NCBI GenBank assembly: GCA_044227925.1
Contig: JBGAVW010000002.1
Span: 62,001-126,000 of the forward strand
Source: JADJLQ01 sp044227925
GTDB taxonomy: Bacteria; Bacteroidota; Bacteroidia; Chitinophagales; Saprospiraceae
Length of the DNA: 64,000 bases
Reading direction: 5' to 3'
In this document: one piece after another, positions 8,763 to 17,701 of the stretch
Numbering within the stretch: the first letter of the stretch is position 1
How the letters are laid out: each line of letters opens with the position of its first letter
Notes under the pieces: model-generated
Database searches by the model: none
What the model was told of the DNA's origin: nothing
Seen by the model: only the letters and a program-made list of their open reading frames with translations
Position numbers and translations under genes: made by a program

Positions 8763-10025
8763 ATGAAAACATATATAGGGTGTATAGTATACCTGGGATT
8801 GGTATGTAGTTTTCAGGCCAATGCTCAATCTGTCATATCACTTGATGTGTTGTATGATGCGTTGAAATCACATCATCCTGCTCACAATTTATATGACCTT
8901 CAAAAGTCAATAAACGATCAGCAGAAAAAGATAAATAAGGAAAGCCATCTTCCGCAGGCAAACGTAACTGGTCAGGCCACCTGGCAGTCGGAAGTAACTA
9001 AAATTCCATTTTCTTTTCCCGGAATTGACATTCCAACACCACCTAAAGATCAGTACAGGGCGGTATTGGAACTGAGCCAATCTTTGTATGACGGAGGTAC
9101 TTCAAAATCAATGTTAAAACAAATTGAAGAACAGGGAAATCTTGACCTGGCCAATACAGACCTGACTATATATAGTATGAAGGAAAACATTTGCAAGGCG
9201 TATTATGGGGCTATAACTGCAGATTTAGCAGTGGATCAATTAAATTTATTGATTGCCGATCTGGGTCAAAAGGAAAGTTTATTGGCCAGCCAGATCAAAG
9301 AAGGAATTGCCAGTGGATACCAGTCAGCTGTACTCAAAGTAAAATTAATGGAAGCCAGGCAATCCAAAGATGAAACAATAAAGCAAAAACAAAATGCTAT
9401 CCAGATTCTAAACACACTCACCGGCCTGCACCTGACTACAGATACTAAATTTAATGATATCAGCTCCTCCAAATCAGAACCAAGACCAGAATACCGAATT
9501 TTTGATAGTCAACGCAAACTATCCATGGCCTTGTATGAAGTAAACAAAGCCAGGTTTAATCCCAGAGTGCAGGCTTTTTCTCAGCTCGGCTATGGAAGAC
9601 CCGGCCTGAATCTGCTCACCAATGATTTTAGAGGATATTCCATTCTTGGCCTGAGGGGTTCGTGGAATCTAAGTAATCTCTATTTAAAACATACCCACAA
9701 AGAAAAAGAAATACTCCAAAAAAATCTGGGCAAAATACAGGTACAGCAGGAATCATTTGATCTGCAACAAAAGATCAAAACAGATCAACTTAAAAACGAC
9801 ATGGCAAACTATCAATCGGTAATCAAACAAGACGAAGAGATTATCGCTTTATTTGATACTGTACTAAAAAGCAGTGCGGTAAGACTGGAACAAGGCATTT
9901 CCAATATCAACGAATATACTACCGATGCGAATAACCTGGCTCAGGCTAAAATAAAGAAATCCATTCACGAAACTTTACTGTTACAAACCACTGAATTATT
10001 AAATCTCATCCAATCAAAAGAATAG
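8763..10025 (+). CDS. TolC-family outer membrane efflux protein
   Basis: 420 residues with a signal peptide (to about residue 22, ending in FQANAQS) followed by the long, repeated amphipathic helices of the outer membrane efflux protein family. The two halves are recognisable: LYDALKSHHPAHNLYDLQKS at the start of the first, and AKIKKSIHETLLLQTTELLNLIQSK at the end of the second. It is expected to form the trimeric outer membrane duct for the ABC-2 exporter encoded downstream. Spacing is 4 bases from the upstream gene and 1 base to the HlyD gene, so translation is closely coupled. Confidence 0.9.
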   Translation: MKTYIGCIVYLGLVCSFQANAQSVISLDVLYDALKSHHPAHNLYDLQKSINDQQKKINKESHLPQANVTGQATWQSEVTKIPFSFPGIDIPTPPKDQYRAVLELSQSLYDGGTSKSMLKQIEEQGNLDLANTDLTIYSMKENICKAYYGAITADLAVDQLNLLIADLGQKESLLASQIKEGIASGYQSAVLKVKLMEARQSKDETIKQKQNAIQILNTLTGLHLTTDTKFNDISSSKSEPRPEYRIFDSQRKLSMALYEVNKARFNPRVQAFSQLGYGRPGLNLLTNDFRGYSILGLRGSWNLSNLYLKHTHKEKEILQKNLGKIQVQQESFDLQQKIKTDQLKNDMANYQSVIKQDEEIIALFDTVLKSSAVRLEQGISNINEYTTDANNLAQAKIKKSIHETLLLQTTELLNLIQSKE

Positions 10026-10026
10026 T

Positions 10027-11004
10027 ATGTTGAATAAATATTTTATACTCTATTTAGCCGTTGCTTTATTTTTAATTTCCTGTAAACAAAAACAGCATGC
10101 CTATAAAGCGAGTGGCATATTTGAAGCCAAAGAAGTAATCGTATCGGCCGAAACCGGCGGCAGAATTGATGAATTATCAATAGAAGAAGGCATAACCCTG
10201 GGTGCAGGTGCCCAAATAGGAAAAATCAACTGTACTCAACAGGAATTGATTACTCGCCAGGCAAATGAATCTCTTCAAAGCTTAAACAGTAAAACAGCTG
10301 ATGCCTCTGCAAACATCAGTGTATTGGAAAAACAAAAGTCTGTACAGGAAAATCAGGTTAAAATAATTGAAGATCAATATTCCACCTTATTAAAGGAAGA
10401 AGCCAGGATTAAAAAATTAGTAGATGCTCAAGCCATACCATCGAAACAGCTAGATGATATCCAAAGTAATAAATCGGTGATGCAAAAACAAATTCTCACT
10501 GCAAACCAACAGATCCTTGTGTTGGAAGAACAAATACGCGCCACCCGAAAGAATACAGCCGTTCAGAACAGAGCTATATTATCTGAAAAAAGTCCCATTT
10601 CTGCACGAATAGATCAATTAAAAGACCTTGAAAAAAAATGTGACATTATCAATCCAATCAAAGGCACCGTACTCACACAATACACCAATAGATATGAAAT
10701 GGCCACTCCGGGTAAAGCATTATATAAAATCGCCAATCTCGATACCCTTTTCCTGAAAGCCTATATTACCGGAAGCCAGTTACCAGAGATTAAACTCAAT
10801 CAGGAGCTCAGTATTCGAACACAACAAGGAGAACATGAAAATAATTACAAAGGGCTGGTGACCTGGATTTCTGATAAAGCAGAGTTCACGCCAAAATCGA
10901 TAATGACTGCAGATGAAAGAGCTAATTTAGTATATCCGATAAAAATCAAAGTAGTAAATGATGGGAACCTGAAACTGGGATTGTTTGCGGAAGTGAATTG
11001 GTGA
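10027..11004 (+). CDS. HlyD/YbhG-family periplasmic adaptor lipoprotein
   Basis: The 325-residue membrane-fusion protein begins with a lipoprotein signal peptide; the lipobox LISC puts the lipidated Cys at residue 19. A biotinyl-lipoyl half (IFEAKEVIVSAETGGRIDEL) leads into a long coiled-coil hairpin (~residues 75-190), followed by the second lipoyl half (INPIKGTVLTQY) and a beta-barrel domain. It should bridge the inner membrane permeases and TolC. The tail FAEVNW is typical of short adaptors of the YbhG kind. It lies between tolC and the two ATPase genes. Confidence 0.9.
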   Translation: MLNKYFILYLAVALFLISCKQKQHAYKASGIFEAKEVIVSAETGGRIDELSIEEGITLGAGAQIGKINCTQQELITRQANESLQSLNSKTADASANISVLEKQKSVQENQVKIIEDQYSTLLKEEARIKKLVDAQAIPSKQLDDIQSNKSVMQKQILTANQQILVLEEQIRATRKNTAVQNRAILSEKSPISARIDQLKDLEKKCDIINPIKGTVLTQYTNRYEMATPGKALYKIANLDTLFLKAYITGSQLPEIKLNQELSIRTQQGEHENNYKGLVTWISDKAEFTPKSIMTADERANLVYPIKIKVVNDGNLKLGLFAEVNW

Positions 11005-11045
11005 AAAATAGCATCGACATAAGCAAAAGAAGCTGAATTGAAAAG

Positions 11046-11954
11046 ATGATTGGCATTTCAAACATATATAAATCCTATGATAAAGGCAAAGTAAAAGCAC
11101 TTAATGCCATTTCCATTTCAATTAAGCAAGGTGAATTATTTGGATTGATAGGACCAGATGGGGCTGGAAAAACAAGTTTAATCAGAATCATTGCCAGCCT
11201 GGTGATACCTGATTCTGGCTCGGTAAAAGTATTTGAGTACGATGCACAGAAAGAGTATCAACACGTACGTAAAATAATTGGATATATGCCGGGGAGGTTT
11301 TCACTTTATCAGGATCTGAGTGTGGAAGAAAATCTTACCTTTTTTGCCAATGTATTCAAAGTGGATATGAATAGGAATTATCACCTGATAAAAGATCTTT
11401 ATGATCAGTTGGCCCCATTTAAAAATCGAAGAGCCGGAAAATTATCAGGAGGGATGAAACAGAAACTGGCATTATGTTGTGCCTTAGTGCATGAGCCAAA
11501 ACTTTTATTATTAGACGAACCTACCACCGGGGTAGATCCGGTTTCACGAAATGAATTTTGGTCCATGCTTTTAAAATTAAAAAAAAGAGGCATTACCATT
11601 ATTGTTTCCACTCCCTACATGGACGAAGCAAGCTTGTGTGACCGTGTAGCCTTAATGCAATCGGGACAAATATTAGACATGGGTACTCCTGCGGAAATAT
11701 GCAACCAGTCCGGTTTGGTGTTATACGCTATTGATTCCAATCAATCGTTTCATTTGATGCAGACAATTAAAGAATACAAAAATATCAATACTTGCTTTGC
11801 CTTTGGTTCATCCTTACACATCAATCTAAAGGATAATGATATCGATGCATTATTGGTTTTTTTATCGGCAAGAGGATTTCCAGGTTTGACATATTCTAAC
11901 ATCGATGCCGGCATTGAAGATGTATTTATGGAAAAATTAAACCAGGTAGTATGA
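11046..11954 (+). CDS. ABC transporter ATPase (YbhF N-half-like)
   Basis: 302 residues with a full nucleotide-binding domain: Walker A GPDGAGKTS, signature LSGGMKQKL, Walker B LLLLDEPTTGVDP and a D-loop following. The H-loop His is replaced: the segment reads IIVSTPYMDEA, where the usual sequence is STHYMDEA. The ~80-residue C-terminal extension resembles the regulatory tail of drug-export ATPases. It overlaps the next ATPase gene by 4 bases (ATGA). In E. coli YbhF the two ATPases are fused; here they are separate genes. The altered H-loop suggests one degenerate ATP site in the heterodimer. Confidence 0.92.
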   Translation: MIGISNIYKSYDKGKVKALNAISISIKQGELFGLIGPDGAGKTSLIRIIASLVIPDSGSVKVFEYDAQKEYQHVRKIIGYMPGRFSLYQDLSVEENLTFFANVFKVDMNRNYHLIKDLYDQLAPFKNRRAGKLSGGMKQKLALCCALVHEPKLLLLDEPTTGVDPVSRNEFWSMLLKLKKRGITIIVSTPYMDEASLCDRVALMQSGQILDMGTPAEICNQSGLVLYAIDSNQSFHLMQTIKEYKNINTCFAFGSSLHINLKDNDIDALLVFLSARGFPGLTYSNIDAGIEDVFMEKLNQVV

Positions 11955-12685
11955 ATGCAATAGAAGTGTACAACCTGACCAAAACATTTGGATCATTTAC
12001 GGCAGTAGATCACATCAGTTTTCATGTTACTAAAGGTGAGGTATTTGGTTTTCTTGGAGCTAATGGAGCAGGTAAGACTACTGCCATGCGTATGCTTTGT
12101 GGATTATTGGAGCCCACAAGCGGAGAGGGCAAAGTAGCCGGCTATGAAATTAATACCGAAAGCGAAGAAATCAAAAAGCACATCGGATATATGAGTCAAA
12201 AGTTTTCACTGTACAATAATCTGACCATACGTGAAAATATTAGATTTTATGGTGGACTGTATGACATACCTAAAAAAGAACTTAAACAGAAGACGGATGA
12301 ACTGCTGGAACGATTGGGGCTCACATCCTATGCCGACAAATTGGTAGAGAGCCTTCCTCTCGGATGGAAACAAAAACTGGCATTTTCAGTTGCTATTCAA
12401 CACAACCCTGAAATTGTATTTCTGGATGAACCCACCGGGGGAGTAGATCCCATTACTCGAAGGCAGTTTTGGGACATGATTTACGAATCAGCTCATAATG
12501 GACTTACGGTGTTTGTCACCACACATTATATGGATGAAGCAGAATATTGTCATAGGGTATCTATCATGGTAGATGGGAAAATTGCTGCCCTGGATACACC
12601 TAATGAACTTAAGAAATTGTATGAAACTGAAAATATGGATGGCGTATTTAGAAAACTTGCCCGAGGTGCTAAAAGAAATGAATAA
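11951..12685 (+). CDS. ABC transporter ATPase (YbhF C-half-like)
   Basis: 244 residues. Walker A GANGAGKTT, Walker B IVFLDEPTGGVDP and an intact H-loop (TTHYMDEAEYC) are present. The ABC signature is non-canonical: ESLPLGWKQKL replaces LSGGxKQ. Together with the preceding ATPase (normal signature, altered H-loop) this suggests an asymmetric heterodimer in which one composite site hydrolyses ATP well and the other poorly; this is inference from motifs. The start overlaps the previous stop, and only two bases separate it from the permease gene, consistent with one transcription unit. Confidence 0.92.
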   Translation: MNAIEVYNLTKTFGSFTAVDHISFHVTKGEVFGFLGANGAGKTTAMRMLCGLLEPTSGEGKVAGYEINTESEEIKKHIGYMSQKFSLYNNLTIRENIRFYGGLYDIPKKELKQKTDELLERLGLTSYADKLVESLPLGWKQKLAFSVAIQHNPEIVFLDEPTGGVDPITRRQFWDMIYESAHNGLTVFVTTHYMDEAEYCHRVSIMVDGKIAALDTPNELKKLYETENMDGVFRKLARGAKRNE

Positions 12686-12687
12686 TC

Positions 12688-13797
12688 ATGAGATCTAACT
12701 TCACTGCCATGGTAATAAAGGAATTTAAGCACGTGCTGCGCGACCAGCGAAGCTTGTTCTTTTTATTGGCTCAGCCGGTGATGATGATTTTATTGTTCGG
12801 ATTTGCTCTGAGCAATGAAGTAAAAGAAACCAAAATCATTATAGTAGATCATGCACGGGACGAAGTTTCAAAATCATTGATCAATAGATTTGAACAAAAT
12901 TTATATTTCCACATAGTAGACATCCTGCACAATGAAAATAATGCTGACGAAATCTTTAAAAAAGGAATTGCTAAACTAATTGTTGTAATTCCGGCCAATA
13001 TTGAGGATGACCTGAAGCACCAATACAAATCTACCGTACAGCTGATCGCGGATGCATCTGATCCAAATACCGCTGCTATTGTGAGTACCTATGCCGGATC
13101 GATATTCAGGGACTACCAAAATGAATTGTTGGGCCTGGTCAAAATGCCTTATGAAATAAAAGTGGAGCAACGAATGCTGTATAATCCACAGCTGATAAGT
13201 GCATACAATTTTGTACCCGGTGTATTGACCTTGATCATGATGATATTGGGTGCCATGATGACCTCTGTGGCTATAGTGCGTGAAAAAGAATTGGGTACTA
13301 TGGAGGTATTGCTGGCTTCCCCTATTCATCCTCTGCAGATCGTATTGAGTAAAGCCATACCGTATCTGGCACTGGCATTTATCACTGAGATTATCATCTT
13401 GCTCTTGTCGGTATTTGTTTTGAATGTACCCATCAAAGGCAGTTTGTTTTTATTATTAGCCGAAAGCATATTATTTATCAGCACTACCCTTGCTTTAGGC
13501 CTCCTTATATCCTCTTCTACTAATCAGCAGCAAGTAGCTATGTTTATTTCATTAGTGGGCCTTATGCTGCCATCTCTGATTTTTAGTGGTTTTATGTTTC
13601 CAATAGAAAATATGCCATTGCCCTTAAGGACCATCAGCAATATTGTACCAACCAAATGGTATTATAATATAGTACGTGCCATTATGGTAAAAGGATTGGG
13701 TATTGAAAGTATCTGGAAAGAAACGCTCATATTAGCCACCATGACCCTGGTACTTACAGGTATTGCTATTAAAAAATTTAAAGTACACCTCGAATGA
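12688..13797 (+). CDS. ABC-2 type permease (YbhS/YbhR-like), first of two
   Basis: 369 residues with the ABC2_membrane_3 layout: one N-terminal membrane helix (LFFLLAQPVMMILLFGFALS), a large periplasmic domain of about 150 residues, then five to six hydrophobic segments from ~residue 170. The coupling helix region EKELGTMEVLLASPI is conserved. It pairs with the second permease at 13916 to form a heterodimeric exporter. It is translationally close to the ATPase (2-base gap), while a 118-base gap separates it from the second permease. Confidence 0.9.
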   Translation: MRSNFTAMVIKEFKHVLRDQRSLFFLLAQPVMMILLFGFALSNEVKETKIIIVDHARDEVSKSLINRFEQNLYFHIVDILHNENNADEIFKKGIAKLIVVIPANIEDDLKHQYKSTVQLIADASDPNTAAIVSTYAGSIFRDYQNELLGLVKMPYEIKVEQRMLYNPQLISAYNFVPGVLTLIMMILGAMMTSVAIVREKELGTMEVLLASPIHPLQIVLSKAIPYLALAFITEIIILLLSVFVLNVPIKGSLFLLLAESILFISTTLALGLLISSSTNQQQVAMFISLVGLMLPSLIFSGFMFPIENMPLPLRTISNIVPTKWYYNIVRAIMVKGLGIESIWKETLILATMTLVLTGIAIKKFKVHLE

Positions 13798-13915
13798 AAA
13801 CACATATTTTAATTGTAATTCAAATATTGAGGTATTTAACTTACGATATTTATCTTCTTATGAGTTTTATCAGCAGGGGACCAGCGAAGCTGGGCAAATC
13901 ATTCAACAGCGCTAA

Positions 13916-15037
13916 ATGAAAAAACTACTCATCATAGTACAAAAAGAGTTTGCCCAGATATTCAGGCAACCGGCTATACTGCGGATGATCATTATGATGC
14001 CCATATTGCAATTGATACTGATACCGTTGGCAGCAAACTATGAAATTAAGAACATAAATATTCAGATACTGGATTTTGATCACTCTACGTATTCCAATTC
14101 ATTAATACAAAAGCTGGATGCATCACCTTATTTTAGATTGGTAGGCTTACCTGACCACCCCTCGATGGCAAGCAAACAGATAGAGCAAAACAAAGCCGAT
14201 CTTACTCTTACCATTCCTGGACATTTCGAAAAAGATCTGATCAGGGAGAGTAAAGCAACAGTCTCTATAGAAGCGGATGCCGTGAATGGACAAAAAGCAT
14301 CTTTGGGGGTGGCCTATGCTACTCAGATCATCGGCGCTTTTAATAACGAAATCAGGGAAAAATGGATACAAATGCCGCGGCTGGTCGAGTTTCCTCAGAT
14401 AGAGGTGCGCAGCAGTATGTGGTACAATCCATTTATCAAGTATCCGCTTTTTATGGTGCCAGGCATATTGGCATTATTAGTAACTATGGTCGGAGGCCTC
14501 ATGTCCGCTTTAAATATCGTATCAGAAAAAGAAATCGGCACTATAGAACAATTAAATGTAAGCCCAATTAAAAAGTATCAGTTTTTACTGGGCAAGCTAA
14601 TCCCATTTTGGGTATTGGGATTGGTGTCAATTACATTGGGGCTTATTGTAGCCAGAATCGTATTTGGTATAGTGCCGGCAGGCTCATATCTCACCATCTA
14701 TTTTTTCTCGGCTATTTACCTGGTTGGAGCATTGGGTGTTGGTCTCTTACTCAGCACATTGGCTGATACACAGATGCAGGTGACTTTAATTTCATTCTTT
14801 ATAGTCATGTTTTTTGTATTGATGGGTGGTTTGTATACTCCTATTGATTCCATGCCGGATTGGGCACAAAAGCTCGCATCGTTTAACCCGGTGTCTTATT
14901 TTATCAGGGTCATGCGATTTATAGTAATTAAGGGATCGGGTATCCGTGATTTATTACCAGAGCTAAAGGCTATGATATTATTTGGGATAGTATTGAATGT
15001 ATTAGCAGTTTGGAATTACAGGAAGAGGACAGCGTGA
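13916..15037 (+). CDS. ABC-2 type permease (YbhS/YbhR-like), second of two
   Basis: 373 residues with the same topology as its neighbour: N-terminal helix near residues 20-40, a periplasmic domain (~45-175), and C-terminal membrane helices including the coupling motif EKEIGTIEQLNVSPI. It is the last gene of the efflux cluster; the next gene is convergent at 15313. The 118-base gap before it contains a perfect small hairpin (CCAGC-GAA-GCTGG at 13881-13893) with no T-run, more like an mRNA-stability element than a terminator. Substrate range cannot be read from sequence. Confidence 0.9.
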   Translation: MKKLLIIVQKEFAQIFRQPAILRMIIMMPILQLILIPLAANYEIKNINIQILDFDHSTYSNSLIQKLDASPYFRLVGLPDHPSMASKQIEQNKADLTLTIPGHFEKDLIRESKATVSIEADAVNGQKASLGVAYATQIIGAFNNEIREKWIQMPRLVEFPQIEVRSSMWYNPFIKYPLFMVPGILALLVTMVGGLMSALNIVSEKEIGTIEQLNVSPIKKYQFLLGKLIPFWVLGLVSITLGLIVARIVFGIVPAGSYLTIYFFSAIYLVGALGVGLLLSTLADTQMQVTLISFFIVMFFVLMGGLYTPIDSMPDWAQKLASFNPVSYFIRVMRFIVIKGSGIRDLLPELKAMILFGIVLNVLAVWNYRKRTA

Positions 15038-15312
15038 TGGTTGAAAAACTGGTATTTTTTTGCATTTAGTTTGGTCATTTTTAGTAAAAGAAATTTGAGC
15101 AGAATAAAGAAATTATTAAAGCACTTGTAAGATTTTTTAATTAGTCTAAATGCTAACTTATAAAGATAGATCCTGAAAAATTGAAAATCCATTTAGGAAA
15201 TTAAATCAAATTAAATACTCACTCCATTCTTCCCTGATGTTGCCCAAGGTATCGTCAGTCTGAATGAAATCCGTGCATGGTGTACCAAATATCTATCAGC
15301 GATTTATGCTTC

Positions 15313-16497
15313 TTATTGAAATATCAGCTTATTCATTCGTCGATCATTTTTATTTTGTAAAACTACAGTATACATACCTGTCCCAATTTCATTTTTTGAT
15401 ACCGAAGCAGGATTACCCGGCTTTATCTTTTTATATAGGACTACTGCGCCGAAAGTATTTATTATTTTAAAATCCAATGGATCGGATTTCCAGTAAGCAG
15501 GAATAGTGATATGTACCAGATCTGATGATGGATTTGGAAATAATTGTAGTGGTTCTCTTGGATTGCCCAGGGAGTAAAGAGGTGTCGCAATGGAAGTGAC
15601 TTGCTTAAAAAAATCCCAGTATAACACACTAGCTGCTACAGGATGATTTACCCCATTGGGAAAGAGATGGGTCAAGTCTTTGATATAACTATACAAAAAA
15701 TAATTAGTTTGTCCTTTTTGCTTAGGTTTATTAAATGTATAAGTAAATAGATATTCAGATTTAGCCAGGCTATTGGTATCTGAAATATTCTCTGCTCCCC
15801 TGATTACAGATGACATCTTAGGTACAAAAGCCGTCAATGAATCATTGAACGGCAAAGGCTTTCCAATTTGCTCTACTATATAATCGTCAGCAACTCCAAT
15901 AGTTTGCCAAACCGGTATGTATTTTAGCGGTTTACCAGAATCTAATGGATGCAATTGCCCAGCATTACTGGCAGCAGCGGCAAAAATATCACTGGCTTCG
16001 ACAGCCAGCTTATTGGCCATGACTGAACCATTAGAAAATCCGGCAACAAATATTTTCTTAGGATTAATATTAGCTATTTTCTGTACTGTATCGATCACTT
16101 TTCGCAAAAACTTAACATCGTCTTTAAAATCCTGTATCTTGTTGGGACATTTTACAGATTGAAGGTCACCATTATTCCATTTGGTATTGGTCACATTAAA
16201 CCCCAAATCACCCACATAACAATAGGCCAATGAACTGGGATAGATCGTAATAAACTTTTCTTTCTCACCCAATTCTTTCCACCCGGAAATACTGAAAAAT
16301 TTTTCACCATCACCGGTAGTGCCGTGAAGCATCATCACTATGGGAAAGCCACCTGATGGTATTGTGCCGGAAGGTCTAACCAAAATGAACTCTCTTTGAA
16401 CACCATCAAATAAAAATTTAAAATCAAATCGCTGACTGAAGAGTTCATAACAAGATAAAACCAAAAAGGTGAACAGATATTTTTTGTACATCGTCAT
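15313..16497 (-). CDS. Secreted PHB-depolymerase/feruloyl-esterase-like hydrolase with T9SS type A sorting domain
   Basis: 394 residues. A signal peptide (to ~residue 22) precedes an alpha/beta-hydrolase of the LpqC/polyhydroxybutyrate depolymerase-like esterase family: oxyanion region VMMLHGTTGDG and nucleophile elbow GFSNG. The last ~80 residues (from about LFPNPSSD) form the beta-rich Por secretion C-terminal domain, with the characteristic NEIGTGMYTVVL. The protein is thus exported by the type IX system and either released or anchored to the surface. Likely substrates are ester-linked polymers or aryl esters; exact specificity is not visible. An exact -7 element lies upstream at 16510-16517. 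Confidence 0.88.
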   Translation of the reverse strand: MTMYKKYLFTFLVLSCYELFSQRFDFKFLFDGVQREFILVRPSGTIPSGGFPIVMMLHGTTGDGEKFFSISGWKELGEKEKFITIYPSSLAYCYVGDLGFNVTNTKWNNGDLQSVKCPNKIQDFKDDVKFLRKVIDTVQKIANINPKKIFVAGFSNGSVMANKLAVEASDIFAAAASNAGQLHPLDSGKPLKYIPVWQTIGVADDYIVEQIGKPLPFNDSLTAFVPKMSSVIRGAENISDTNSLAKSEYLFTYTFNKPKQKGQTNYFLYSYIKDLTHLFPNGVNHPVAASVLYWDFFKQVTSIATPLYSLGNPREPLQLFPNPSSDLVHITIPAYWKSDPLDFKIINTFGAVVLYKKIKPGNPASVSKNEIGTGMYTVVLQNKNDRRMNKLIFQ

Positions 16498-16509
16498 TGG
16501 AGTTTCCTA

Positions 16510-16517
16510 CAAAATTA
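16510..16517 (-). promoter_or_regulatory. -7 element for the T9SS esterase gene
   Basis: Minus-strand TAATTTTG matches TAnnTTTG exactly and lies 12 bases before the ATG at 16497. No TTG was found at the -33 distance, so support is positional. Confidence 0.4.
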
Positions 16518-16557
16518 AATGAAATAGTATAAATACATTCACCCTAAGGTGGTAAAA

Positions 16558-17091
16558 TTATGATCGGTCGGTAGTCAATGCAGATCTTTTAAGCGTAATG
16601 CCAGATATAATAGATACTATAATACCAATGATAAATACGGTCAGTGTCATCACCAGAAACAACATTACAGGATTACTAAAAAAAGATCTTTCTTTTTCAA
16701 TCTTTGCCAGTGTGGCAGCCCACTGATCTGCAGGAGTACTTGCCCTTAGTTTTTCTATATATTGAGCATAATACTGCGCTGACCATTCCGGATTGATAAT
16801 CTGGGTATAGATTGTATCCAATATACCAAATCCAAGAGAAGGGATAATGGCAATGAGTGCTCCGATCTTTAAGGCCTCCCAAAATCCCAGGTTGCCATCT
16901 GCTTTCTGATCCCGGTATTGCCTGATGCCAATAAAGACGAATATCATGGACACAAACATGCTCAGGTAACCAACTACTTCACTGGATTCACTTGAAAATT
17001 TTGGAATTAAAATAAAGAATTGGATCAAGCCAAAAACGATTAGAGTCAATGCCGCATTTCTGCCATTTTTTAGAATAATTTGTTTTTTCAT
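16558..17091 (-). CDS. DUF4199-type membrane protein
   Basis: 177 residues with four hydrophobic segments (about residues 13-32, 39-57, 70-95 and 140-166) and a ~40-residue soluble loop between the last two. The layout and the GFWEALKIGALIAIIPSLGF segment fit the DUF4199 family, widespread in Bacteroidota and of unknown function. The gene follows, on the same strand, a small membrane-anchored LuxR-type regulator 110 bases upstream. The pair may belong together, but nothing in the sequence shows a mechanism. Confidence 0.75.
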   Translation of the reverse strand: MKKQIILKNGRNAALTLIVFGLIQFFILIPKFSSESSEVVGYLSMFVSMIFVFIGIRQYRDQKADGNLGFWEALKIGALIAIIPSLGFGILDTIYTQIINPEWSAQYYAQYIEKLRASTPADQWAATLAKIEKERSFFSNPVMLFLVMTLTVFIIGIIVSIISGITLKRSALTTDRS

Positions 17092-17201
17092 AATTAATTA
17101 AAATTTTTGACCAATATAGGCTTGTTGCTTACCCAAATTCATCAGTGACAAGTATGATTTGGATGGTACTAAAGTAGGAAATAAGGTAGTACTACCTGCT
17201 A

Positions 17202-17645
17202 TTATGATATGATTTTCAGATTCTTAGCTTGCTGAACTGCCAATATTCGATTTTTTACCTCCATTTTAAGCAAAATATTGGAGACATGTGTTTTGATGGT
17301 ACTCTCAGATAAAAATAAAGCCTGGCCAATTTCCTGGTTACTCAGACCCATTGCCATCTTTTCCAATACCTCCAATTCCCTCGATGTAAGGCCCATTTTT
17401 TTTATTTGATCTGGCTTGGGAGATTCAGGACTCTGGGATGATTTGGTAATGCCAGGAGGGTCGGATCCGGTATTTTTATTCGATCTTAGATTGACATAAT
17501 ACCCAATAAAAAAAAATAATACCGCAGCTAATGCTACTATGATTTCAAGTCGGGCATTTCCCTGGCTATATTGAACTTCTGCTACTTTAAACAAAACCAA
17601 TAAGCACAAAGTGAGCAAGCCAAAACCGATTACTAAGGTACGCAT
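17202..17645 (-). CDS. Membrane-anchored LuxR-type transcriptional regulator
   Basis: I take the ATG at 17645: the in-frame extension to 17702 would run through an exact -7 promoter element at 17660-17667 and has no domain content. The 147-residue protein has two membrane helices (~residues 3-20 and 34-52), a polar linker, and a LuxR helix-turn-helix (~85-140) with LTSRELEVLEKMAMGLSNQE and the recognition helix STIKTHVSNIL. There is no receiver domain. Membrane tethering of a DNA-binding domain suggests direct sensing at the envelope, possibly with the downstream DUF4199 protein; that link is inference. Confidence 0.85.
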   Translation of the reverse strand: MRTLVIGFGLLTLCLLVLFKVAEVQYSQGNARLEIIVALAAVLFFFIGYYVNLRSNKNTGSDPPGITKSSQSPESPKPDQIKKMGLTSRELEVLEKMAMGLSNQEIGQALFLSESTIKTHVSNILLKMEVKNRILAVQQAKNLKIIS

Positions 17646-17659
17646 CTTATACTTAGTTC

Positions 17660-17667
17660 CAAATTTA
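17660..17667 (-). promoter_or_regulatory. Promoter of the membrane LuxR gene
   Basis: Minus-strand -7 element TAAATTTG is an exact consensus match. A TTG at the -33 position (CAA on the plus strand at 17690-17692) is 22 bases away, within the range known for Bacteroidota. It supports the start at 17645. Confidence 0.5.
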
Positions 17668-17701
17668 CAAACAATGGTTAACTTTAGTCCAACTCTGGAC
17701 A

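Noticed and set aside
13881..13893. Hairpin in the permease gap read as a terminator
   Set aside because: No T-run follows and the next gene continues the same cluster.
15203..15270. Short minus-strand open stretch ending like a protein C terminus
   Set aside because: About 22 codons only, with stops upstream; no family could be named.
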